From: Candidatus Methanoperedens nitratireducens
Lineage (GTDB): Archaea; Halobacteriota; Methanosarcinia; Methanosarcinales; Methanoperedenaceae
DNA: 37,214 bases
Reading direction: 5' to 3'
Assembly (NCBI GenBank): GCA_020724545.1
Contig: DYGR01000029.1
Location: 1 to 37,214 of the forward strand
Shown here: positions 30,898 to 37,214 of the stretch, one piece after another
How positions within the stretch are numbered: the first letter of the stretch is position 1
Layout: the number at the start of each line of letters is the position of its first letter
Translations under genes and position numbers: made by a program
The notes under the pieces: generated by a model
The model's database searches: none
What the model saw: the letters and a program-made list of their open reading frames with translations, nothing else
What the model was told of the DNA's origin: nothing

Positions 30898-33645
30898 TTA
30901 TTCCACCCTCTCCCTCACCAGTTCCACTCCCCTCCTCAGCGCATCATCAATCTTCCCTGTATCAGTTCCCCCTCCCTGCGCCATGCCCGGCCTGCCTCCC
31001 CCTCCACCGCCCACGAGCTTTGATATCTCTCGCACTATTGCACCTGAATTTATACCCTGCTTCTGGGCGCGTCCGCCTGCTGCCACAACAAGCTTCACGC
31101 CGCCAAGATCGCTTGCCAGGATTGCCACAATATCATCATCCTTACTGAACTCTGTGGCTGCCTTTATCAGCTCATCCACATCTGCCTGCGGGATCTTCTT
31201 TGATATCACTCTTAAGCCGTTTATTCCCACTGCCTCGCTCATTATGGCCTTTACCCGCACTTCTGCCAATTCAGCCTTGAGGCGTTCGTTCTCTTTCTTC
31301 AGGTCCTTCCATTCCTCGAAGAAGCGGTTGACGGTATCTGGCAACTGCTCAGGTGCAACCCGAAGTGTTTCTGCTGATCTGTTCAGCAATTCATCCCTCT
31401 CCTGTATATGTTTTACAGCGGCTTCGCCTGCTGAGAACTCGATGCGTTCTACGCCGTCCTGTATCCTCTCAGTCTTGATGAGCTTGATAGGGCCGATTAT
31501 TCCTGTATCTGGGACATGCAACCCGCCGCATGCCTCAACATCACTTCCAACCTTCAGGATGCGTATCTCCTTTCCTGGAGGGACGCCGCCCTGGTACAGA
31601 ACAAAACCGTATCGCTTCTCTGCCTCAACCCTGTCCATCCATTCAATGATCACAGGCAGATCCTGCATTACTACTCTATTTGCAAGTAATTCTATTTCTC
31701 TGAACTCAGAATCAGAGATACGTTTATAATGGGTAAGGTCAAGCCTTGCCCTGTCTGTGGATTTCTGTGCACCTGTCTGCCATACATGTCTTCCAAGCAC
31801 AGATTTAGCAGCCTCGTTCACTATATGCGTGGCCGTATGGTGGCGCATATGTGCAAGCCTCCGCTCCATATCAATTTTTCCTTTTACAGTATATCCTCTC
31901 TTAAACCCGAAACTGGAGTCAGTCTCATGGAAGATGATGCCATTGGTGATCTGGGCATCCACCACATTCACAACAAGATCATCAAAAGATAACGTGCCGT
32001 GGTCAGCAGGCTGCCCTCCTCCCTCGGGATAGAACAATGTCTGGTCAAGGATTATCTTATTCCCGATGACCTCAATAACGGTAGCCTCAAACTCTGATTG
32101 GGCAGGATGTTCATAGTACAGTTTCCTCGTGGGCGGAATATCCAGCGGCAGAGCCGGCTTCTCCTCTTCCTCGGCCTTGCAGTGTTTCTTCGCCACAAGC
32201 GAATAGAAGGTATCAGGTAATTCAACATCAACTCCTGCTTCTTTTGCCACTTCGCGTGTTATCTCAGGCGGGATACCGTGCGTATCGTACAGCAGGATCA
32301 ATTCTCCAAGCGGCATACTCTGCTTTTTTTCTTTGAAGTGAAGAGCTGTCTTCCTGACCAGTCTTGAGCCGCGCTGTATCGTATCAGCGAACTTCTCTTC
32401 CTCAAGCGTGAGAATCTCCCTGATCGTACCAAGCCTCTCACTGAACTCAGGATACTCCGGGATGTTCCTTATCTGCATCTCTACAATATCAGAGAGCGGC
32501 ACTTTTATCCCCAGATCCCTCATCATGCGAAGCGTCCTTCGAAGCACAAGCCGCGCAAGGTAACCTGCCTTTACATTGGATGGGATGATTCCGTCACCCA
32601 GCATGAATGCAAGGCATCTTGAGTGATCTGTGATAGCATAGACCGTCTCTACAGGCTCCATGATCTCCTGAAGCTTTTCAACAGTAGTGCCAATGCTATC
32701 AGCAACTTTCCTTCTCAACTGGAGGAGATTTGCCTGCCCGCTGATATCCATTACACCTGCTAATCTTGCATTCTGTGAGAATATATTCGCATACTCAGGA
32801 TCCTCTATTGAGTGCTCCAGCCCTGCAAGCTCCATAAGCCCGGCAACGATATTTGGAAATACAGCATCGTATATGGTAGGTGAGCCTTTGGAAGCCCAGA
32901 CAAACCTCTCAAGCCCGTAGCCTGTATCCACAATATAGGTATCCATCTTCTCATAGCTCTCACCTTTGATATCTATCGGGCCGCCTTTTGTCTGCTTCAG
33001 GTTCATGAAAACAAGCGTGGCAAGCTCAAGCCCGCCGACAAGTACTTCTACGCTCGGACCTGCATTCCCCCCTCCTGCCCACGGCGATTCTTTATACGTT
33101 ACTGCGTTCAGGTCAAGACCGAGTTCTGATAAGAGGGTATCGCATAACTCCACTGTTCTGTCCTTCCAGTAGATCTCATTTCCTCTTGAATTAAAGACAT
33201 GATGGGCCATCATCTCGAAGTTTGTAAGATGGCGTCCGCTTCGCCCCACTGCATCAAGGTCGTCAAGACGGATACACGGCTGGGAAATGGTCAGGGGATT
33301 TGCAGGAGGCGGGACAAGCCCTGATGTAACAAAGGGCTGGAAATCCGCGATCGATGCTATAGTGAGGTAGATATCATCACGCCAGCGTGCGATAACAGGG
33401 TAACGCTTCACCCGCGTGTGCCCGTGCCTTTCAAAAAAAGATAGATACGTCTCGCGCATGGAGGATATATCATATTCTTTCTTGAACACAGGGTTGCCAA
33501 TAAATGAGTATGATACACACGGCGGGTCCCCGCAGAGCTCACGCTCGTGATCCCGCGTCCAGAAGTTCTTGCCGCACCCGGGACACTGTTTTCGCACAAA
33601 GCCGTTCTCTTTAAAATAATCCAGTTGGTACTCGTCCTCTAGCAT
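30898..33645 (-). CDS. alaS: Alanyl-tRNA synthetase (archaeal type)
   Basis: The 915-residue AlaRS begins with the archaeal zinc-ribbon N-terminus (CPGCGKNFWTRD, CGDPPC) before the class II catalytic core (MRETYLSFFERHGHTRVKRYPVIARW, RHLTNFEMMAHH). The editing domain carries HHTATH and a later CGGLH, which bind zinc and clear mischarged Ser/Gly. The tail has a Gly-rich KLVGGGGGGRPGMAQGGG motif (C-Ala). All domains are present and the length is standard. It charges tRNA-Ala. Confidence 0.96.
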   Translation of the reverse strand: MLEDEYQLDYFKENGFVRKQCPGCGKNFWTRDHERELCGDPPCVSYSFIGNPVFKKEYDISSMRETYLSFFERHGHTRVKRYPVIARWRDDIYLTIASIADFQPFVTSGLVPPPANPLTISQPCIRLDDLDAVGRSGRHLTNFEMMAHHVFNSRGNEIYWKDRTVELCDTLLSELGLDLNAVTYKESPWAGGGNAGPSVEVLVGGLELATLVFMNLKQTKGGPIDIKGESYEKMDTYIVDTGYGLERFVWASKGSPTIYDAVFPNIVAGLMELAGLEHSIEDPEYANIFSQNARLAGVMDISGQANLLQLRRKVADSIGTTVEKLQEIMEPVETVYAITDHSRCLAFMLGDGIIPSNVKAGYLARLVLRRTLRMMRDLGIKVPLSDIVEMQIRNIPEYPEFSERLGTIREILTLEEEKFADTIQRGSRLVRKTALHFKEKKQSMPLGELILLYDTHGIPPEITREVAKEAGVDVELPDTFYSLVAKKHCKAEEEEKPALPLDIPPTRKLYYEHPAQSEFEATVIEVIGNKIILDQTLFYPEGGGQPADHGTLSFDDLVVNVVDAQITNGIIFHETDSSFGFKRGYTVKGKIDMERRLAHMRHHTATHIVNEAAKSVLGRHVWQTGAQKSTDRARLDLTHYKRISDSEFREIELLANRVVMQDLPVIIEWMDRVEAEKRYGFVLYQGGVPPGKEIRILKVGSDVEACGGLHVPDTGIIGPIKLIKTERIQDGVERIEFSAGEAAVKHIQERDELLNRSAETLRVAPEQLPDTVNRFFEEWKDLKKENERLKAELAEVRVKAIMSEAVGINGLRVISKKIPQADVDELIKAATEFSKDDDIVAILASDLGGVKLVVAAGGRAQKQGINSGAIVREISKLVGGGGGGRPGMAQGGGTDTGKIDDALRRGVELVRERVE

Positions 33646-33680
33646 ATTATGGAATAATAATTGTAAAGGTAATACATAAT

Positions 33681-33693
33681 AGTTTTTAAAAAA
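33681..33693 (-). promoter_or_regulatory. TATA-like promoter of alaS
   Basis: On the minus strand a run read as gatttttt-aaaaact lies ~36-48 bp upstream of the alaS ATG and supplies the T/A-rich TATA core. It would drive alaS and probably mfnD. Confidence 0.45.
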
Positions 33694-33813
33694 TCAAGAC
33701 CGTTTCAATTCATGTTGGTTAATAGATATTTATTTAAATAGCTGTAAGCAATCTATCAAATTAGAAATGCCAGTTTTTTAATCTGATTGGATTTTCTCAT
33801 CTCCATCTATTGG

Positions 33814-33909
33814 CTTGCAAGGAGATTTCATATATGTTGTTCTTAAATTTGCTATCTTTTGAACACTCTGTTGTAGTGTGCTTGCAAGGAAATTTCATAT
33901 ATGTTATTC
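33814..33909. repeat. 29-bp imperfect direct repeat at the zinc-finger gene 3' end
   Basis: Copy 1 (33814-33842) and copy 2 (33881-33909) both start cttgcaagg and share atttcatatatgtt, with few mismatches, offset 67 bp. Copy 2 encodes part of the zinc-finger protein's tail on the minus strand; copy 1 lies just beyond its stop. The offset is 3n+1, as in the stomatin duplication. Confidence 0.85.
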
Positions 33910-34301
33910 CAATGCTTATCTTTAGTATGCATTTCAGCAGCTTCTTTTGAACCGAATATTTTACCGCAAAATTGGCATGGAAAAGGTGTACGAAATGGAG
34001 AAGATTTACTAATTTGATTTTTCTTCTTTGTTCTATGTTTTTTTATTGGTGTTATTGATGTCTCTTTCGTAGTGTCGGTTGCGCCTACATTCGGCTTGGT
34101 CAGCTCTGTAGGCGCTAACACTGTTCTTTTTTTCAAAAGTTTTAGAGTATATTTTTTAGTATATGGTTGAAGGAGTTCTGGCTTATATTCATTATCCTTC
34201 CCTAGATTTGATTTAAATGAATTTAAAGCACCTTTGTAACATGACGAGCACAAAGTTCCATGCTTGGCCACTCTGACGTTACACTTAATACAGGTTGTCA
34301 T
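33852..34301 (-). CDS. C2H2 zinc-finger protein
   Basis: The 149-residue protein carries an N-terminal zinc-ribbon-like C4-x2-C7...C18-x2-C21 and a C-terminal C2H2 finger C109-x2-C112-x12-H125-x4-H130 (CQFCGKIFGSKEAAEMHTKDKH type), joined by a Lys/Thr-rich linker. C2H2 proteins of this kind are common in archaeal viruses and plasmids, where they act as regulators. The gene lies at the edge of an AT-rich, gene-poor stretch. Its tail (NNIYEISLQA) is partly duplicated downstream. Confidence 0.72.
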   Translation of the reverse strand: MTTCIKCNVRVAKHGTLCSSCYKGALNSFKSNLGKDNEYKPELLQPYTKKYTLKLLKKRTVLAPTELTKPNVGATDTTKETSITPIKKHRTKKKNQISKSSPFRTPFPCQFCGKIFGSKEAAEMHTKDKHWNNIYEISLQAHYNRVFKR

Positions 34302-35016
34302 TCACTACCACTGAATATATGAAGCCCTAACTTAAATACTTTTTTTGGGTAACAGTTACAGTTTTTCTTGCATAGATTGTATTTTAATTTATATAGTTCT
34401 ATTTTATTATTCCATTTTTTGTTCATGTATAGGAAACTATAAACACATATTCTTATTCCGCTACTGAAATAGATAGTTGATTTCATTGGTTTTCATTCTT
34501 TTGTGTAAAACGCCTACCGAAAAAGAAGTAGCAGAAGCCATGATGAAGATATGAGGAGGTTTAAGAGATCGAAAACATTTAGAAAATGGATCAAACGATT
34601 GAAAGTTAAAGAGAACATGGGTCGTGGGTACGAACCACTGAAAATGCCAGAGAAAAAACGATGCATCAGCTCCAATATGGACAAAATTAGTACTGTGCCG
34701 TTAGCATGTGATTTTCAATGGTCTGATACCACGACCAGAACATGGATATGTTGAGGAATCTATTTGTTGAACCTGGATTTCGGCACTTTTAGTAACTATG
34801 TTTTTAAGTTTTGATTTTCGAATACGGTAGAACCGATCAGAAATCAATTTACTCCAATGTGCTGGGACTATTTTAAAATCATGGCACAGCGTATCGATAA
34901 AATTCCAAACAATTTCAAAAAACCTATTTTAGAAAATCAATTAACAGCGCACAGATAAAATATTAAACGGTTTGAAAAGTTTCTCATCTTCTTTTGAAAT
35001 ATGGGTCCACCGATAA
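34302..35016. other. AT-rich gap without a convincing gene
   Basis: This 715-bp stretch is A+T-rich with many stop codons in all frames. Short open frames (34298-34486 minus, 34551-34754 plus) show no recognisable domain. I see no RNA gene, transposase or long repeat. It may be decayed mobile DNA. Confidence 0.5.
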
Positions 35017-35595
35017 ACTTTCGAACCTTTCGAGGTAAATTCTCAGGGAAACAATAGTGGTGATATCATTTGGTTACGGCCTACTAACAAAAAACAACTT
35101 ATAGAAATACCTACGACAGAAGACTACGGGATAAAATTAACATTAAAAGATGTTAAAGGGAATGAGATTCCAGACGATGCTGTAATAGAGTTAAAGAAAA
35201 AAAGAGACTTCATAGAGCCATTATATAATTCCAAACAGTTAGATGAATATTTTTACAAAGAGTTGAAAAGAGACGTTAAACCTCCGAGTAATCAAATTAA
35301 GCTATCCTATCCTGAAGAACTGGTTATTTGCGTCGAACCCAAATATGCTGGAATAATTCATATACCAGATGTTGAATTTATAATTGCTGTAGATTTCTTT
35401 GTGGAGCGGCAAGATAGCCCTGTGGGGCAATTTAAGATGTTGTAACTACTAAAAGTTCTGGCTCATGCAATAGCTCTAAAGAAAGGAGATAAAATTACAC
35501 GCTCTTATGTGGCATACCGTTGCTCTCAATATTTAATCAGCATATCGATTCTGAAATCGACGTCGGCAGTAGAAGCAACGGTTTCTTATAGATGA
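35017..35595 (+). pseudogene. Decayed gene with lost start and in-frame stop
   Basis: From 35017 a frame is open for 142 codons without a plausible start and reads IIWLRPTNKKQLIEIPTTED, YGIKLTLKDVKGNEIPDDA and on to IAVDFFVERQDSPVGQFKML. It then meets TAA at 35443-35445. The same frame stays open for 49 more codons (LLKVLAHAIALKKGDKITRS and onward) to TGA at 35593-35595. Loss of the start and a single nonsense codon suggest a recently inactivated gene of ~190 residues or more. The family is not recognised; viral or plasmid origin is inferred from the surroundings. Confidence 0.5.
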
Positions 35596-35613
35596 GCGTT
35601 AAAACTAAACATT

Positions 35614-35745
35614 ATGGCTACCTGTTATAAATGTAAAATTAATGAAGCCAGTAGAGGAGGATTATGTCTAAGATATGGTATGGTTCGCCGCCTCATCATT
35701 ATAAATATCCAAAGGTATGGATTAAAGATGAAGCACGGAAATTGA
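35614..35745 (+). CDS. Possible 43-residue zinc-ribbon-like frame
   Basis: The frame starts MATCYKCKINEASRGGLC, which resembles the MTTCIKCNVRVAKHGTLC start of the zinc-finger protein at 33852-34301 (C4-x2-C7 then a Cys at 18). The second CxxC is lost (CLRY), and it overlaps the start of the better-supported gene at 35664. It may be a decayed duplicate of the zinc-finger N-terminus. No ribosome site is clear. Confidence 0.35.
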   Translation: MATCYKCKINEASRGGLCLRYGMVRRLIIINIQRYGLKMKHGN

Positions 35746-36002
35746 AATCTAATAATAGGGTCACTATGCTGGTGGGAAGTAGAAATGGTTTGAAGGATAG
35801 TACAACTTATATTAAGAAAAAGCCCATTAAGAAAAAGCCCAACAATCTCAAGCCTAAAATCATACTCCCGCCTATATCTATAGATGTCACTTGTAATTGT
35901 GGCTATCAAATTAAAAAAGAATTAGGAAATAACGTTATTGAAGTTCTTTTCGATTGTCCAAAATGCAATAACAGATTAAAAAGTATAAGACCTAAAACTT
36001 GA
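35664..36002 (+). CDS. Small zinc-ribbon-like hypothetical protein
   Basis: This 112-residue protein has a good AGAGGAGG ribosome site upstream of ATG 35664. The N-terminal half is basic (KKKPIKKKPNNLKPK). The C-terminal part has CNCGYQIKKE and CPKCNNRL, a four-Cys zinc-ribbon-like pair. It may bind nucleic acid. It lies between the decayed gene and the AT-rich repeat region. The family is not recognised. Confidence 0.5.
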   Translation: MSKIWYGSPPHHYKYPKVWIKDEARKLKSNNRVTMLVGSRNGLKDSTTYIKKKPIKKKPNNLKPKIILPPISIDVTCNCGYQIKKELGNNVIEVLFDCPKCNNRLKSIRPKT

Positions 36003-36256
36003 AAGACCGCCTTGACCAATTCTTCGGTTACTTCTTTCATTTACTTGTTGAAGCGTTATCCTGTTCTTGTTCCTGGATATGCTGCACTGGCTGCAGTATC
36101 TGGTTCATAGTTTTGCTTATTCCTCCGTTAAATTCTCAGGTTTAAGAGATCCTGAGACCTGCCTGAGAAAGTGGTTTGTTCGTTCCTTCCACTCAGCAGC
36201 GCCTGAAGCCTGACTGAGAATTGAGAAGATATGAACGATCAGATGACTTCTGCCGG
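36003..36256. other. Non-coding stretch with CTGAGA-type short repeats
   Basis: No convincing gene is seen. CTCAGG-tttaagagat-CCTGAG forms a 6-bp inverted repeat near 36136-36157, and CCTGAGA/ACTGAGA recurs several times up to ~36225. Confidence 0.4.
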
Positions 36257-36571
36257 ACATTCCGTACCTTTTAGAGAGTATATATCTTAATTAATTTTTT
36301 ACGCCTGTATAGGTAAATTGTACCTTGCAGCATATTGATTCTAATAACAATTTATTTTAGTGTGAGAACGATAAAAAATATATAATATTAGTGTATTATA
36401 ATATATTTTTCCATTTCAAAAACTCTTCAGCCTAAGATTGCGATAACATAATTTATATAATTATTAGACTAATCCATAATATTAATTTAAATTATAAGAT
36501 TTAATTTTAGTAATTAATAAAATCGCAATCAGGAGAAATATAAAATAGAAAAATCAAAGGGTACGGAATGT
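36257..36571. repeat. Nested inverted repeats around a very AT-rich core
   Basis: ACATTCCGTACC (36257-36268) is exactly inverted at 36560-36571 (GGTACGGAATGT). Inside, GATTGCGAT (36436-36444) is inverted at 36522-36530 (ATCGCAATC). The ~250 bp between are extremely A+T-rich, with few G or C in 36300-36520. No open frame fits. The layout resembles a plasmid or viral origin/partition region or the ends of a small mobile element. Confidence 0.6.
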
Positions 36572-36645
36572 AGGTTCTGCAGCCGTGGCGGGTAATGGAT
36601 TCGCAATTCTGCTTTCCAGTGATTGATTTCGTTTTCACAGTGATG

Positions 36646-36832
36646 ACTGTCTAAACTAATTGTTAAAAACGATAGAGTATAGTGTTAATATGACAGTCAA
36701 GGCAAAACTGCCTCTGCATACTAAAAAACCTCTTTAACTGTCTAAACCACAGTTCTGTATGGTTATTGCAAAACATACCGTTATGTGCTGAAAAATACTT
36801 TACAACTATCTAAATCGATGCTTTAGACAGTT
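36646..36832. repeat. Iteron-like ACTGTCTAAAC repeats
   Basis: ACTGTCTAAAC occurs at 36646-36656 and 36737-36747, a variant AACTATCTAAAT at 36804-36815, and the inverse TTTAGACAGTT at 36822-36832. The last two form a hairpin with 11-bp arms (one mismatch) around a 7-nt loop. They lie just past the 3' end of the CHC2 zinc-finger gene. Repeated, oriented sites beside an AT-rich region and a primase-type protein suggest a replication or regulatory site. Confidence 0.6.
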
Positions 36833-36874
36833 GCTTTTCATATCGCTTTTATGCTAAAAGGACATTGAAGCCAT

Positions 36875-37214
36875 TTACACTGATGCCAGTCTCTGGACTG
36901 CTGACTTAAAATCTAGCCCTTCCAGTTCCATAACAAGCTGTATTACCGTACCGCCTTTTGCACATGCAAAGCAGTACCAGAGACCTCGCCTGTGATCTAT
37001 GGACAGGCTTGGAACAGTGTCGTTATGGAAGGGGCATTTGACCATTTTAGTTCTGGCGCTTCCGAGGAAAGTAGAGATTGGCACTGATCTTGCTCTTTCT
37101 ATCTGCGCCTGAGTCACTCTTCCCCCGGACCTGCTGCCAGATGTCCTTTGATCCTGTTTTCTCAAACACTGCAGCTTTTTCCTCTCGCTTTCTATTTCAA
37201 GCTCCCGCTTTGCG
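36875..37214 (-). CDS. CHC2 (DnaG-type) zinc-finger protein, 5' end outside window
   Basis: The frame is open to the window edge, so the gene starts beyond 37214; 112 C-terminal residues plus the stop are seen. They hold a CHC2 zinc finger (KCPFHNDTVPSLSID, then WYCFACAKGG) followed by the typical VIQLVMELEGLDFKSAVQRLA helix, the DNA-binding module of bacterial/phage-type DnaG primases. The upstream part is charged and possibly coiled coil. No TOPRIM domain follows, so either primase activity lies elsewhere or this is a DNA-binding replication protein of a plasmid or virus. A TTG at 37165 could be a start, but the upstream frame remains coding-like. Confidence 0.75.
   Translation of the reverse strand, partial: AKRELEIESERKKLQCLRKQDQRTSGSRSGGRVTQAQIERARSVPISTFLGSARTKMVKCPFHNDTVPSLSIDHRRGLWYCFACAKGGTVIQLVMELEGLDFKSAVQRLASV

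Noticed and set aside
34298..34486. 62-codon minus-strand open frame upstream of the zinc-finger gene
   Set aside because: Biased Lys/Tyr/Asn composition, no ribosome site or motif; in very AT-rich sequence and likely chance.
34551..34754. 67-codon plus-strand open frame with a GAGGAGG nearby
   Set aside because: Arg/Lys-rich start, then no domain-like sequence; the GAGGAGG overlaps the start codon rather than lying before it. Insufficient support.
35625..35909. 94-codon minus-strand open frame antisense to the small zinc-ribbon gene
   Set aside because: No motif; the plus-strand frame has an AGAGGAGG site and paired CxC/CxxC motifs.
36804..36832. Hairpin after the CHC2 gene as a simple terminator
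   Set aside because: Its arms match the ACTGTCTAAAC repeats elsewhere in the region, so a repeat-site role is more likely, although termination is not excluded.
1..37214. CRISPR arrays, tRNA and rRNA genes
   Set aside because: No regularly spaced repeats with spacers, no tRNA-like T-arm/acceptor pairing and no rRNA sequence were noticed on either strand.

Overview
The window is archaeal chromosome. It carries archaeosine synthase (arcS), F420-0:glutamate ligase (cofE), a MfnD-type ligase of methanofuran synthesis, archaeal-type AlaRS and S15, a Pcc1-like KEOPS subunit, an archaeal RecJ-like DHH protein and TATA/BRE-like promoters. F420 and methanofuran genes point to a methanogen-related euryarchaeote (Methanosarcinales, an ANME or alkane-oxidising relative, or similar). 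Two ADP-forming acyl-CoA synthetases, a Leu-type amino-acid dehydrogenase and a FabG-like reductase suggest acyl-CoA and amino-acid turnover. No 16S rRNA or mcr gene is present, so the lineage call is inference.

Layout. 1-56 is the end of an IS200/IS605-type element. 115-8658 is mostly housekeeping on the + strand: arcS, a TIM-barrel isomerase-like protein, a ferredoxin, hisH, an AIR-synthase relative, cofE, a convergent HD hydrolase, then an nfeD/stomatin pair. 8748-14250 holds a GNAT protein, the amino-acid dehydrogenase, ACD alpha, an IS605-type remnant, ACD beta, a 33-residue Cys-rich microprotein, thioredoxin and a metallo-beta-lactamase nuclease-like protein. 14237-16265 is the minus-strand S15, RecJ-like, Pcc1 operon.

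16333-22144 is an accessory island made of toxin-antitoxin modules (hicBA, vapBC), an HVO_A0114-like regulator, a low-GC TIR-domain protein with an unrecognised C-terminal region, and a lone PD-(D/E)XK nuclease-like protein. These sit among broken mobile DNA: a group II intron tail with domains V and VI, an IS200 TnpA fragment and an internally deleted IS with 15-bp inverted repeats. A cobY-like gene is cut off at that IS. The vapBC pair lies between two 78-bp copies of the intron maturase segment.

22141-33645 returns to ordinary genes: a C45/Ntn-hydrolase, a 922-residue ACD-GNAT fusion, fabG, an AhpD-like/YHS protein behind palindromic operator-like sites, a tail-anchored repeat protein, a UPF0104 membrane protein, mfnD and alaS. 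33650-37214 is AT-rich and gene-poor. It holds a C2H2 zinc-finger protein, a decayed gene with an in-frame stop, a small zinc-ribbon-like protein, nested inverted repeats, iteron-like ACTGTCTAAAC repeats and a CHC2 primase-type zinc-finger gene running off the end. It looks like a degraded integrated plasmid or virus.

The strongest unusual points are the vapBC pair inside a split group II intron, the IS605-type insertion between ACD alpha and beta, the frameshifting duplications at two gene 3' ends, the Cys microprotein coupled to thioredoxin, the TIR fusion and the iteron-like region. No CRISPR array or RNA gene was recognised.
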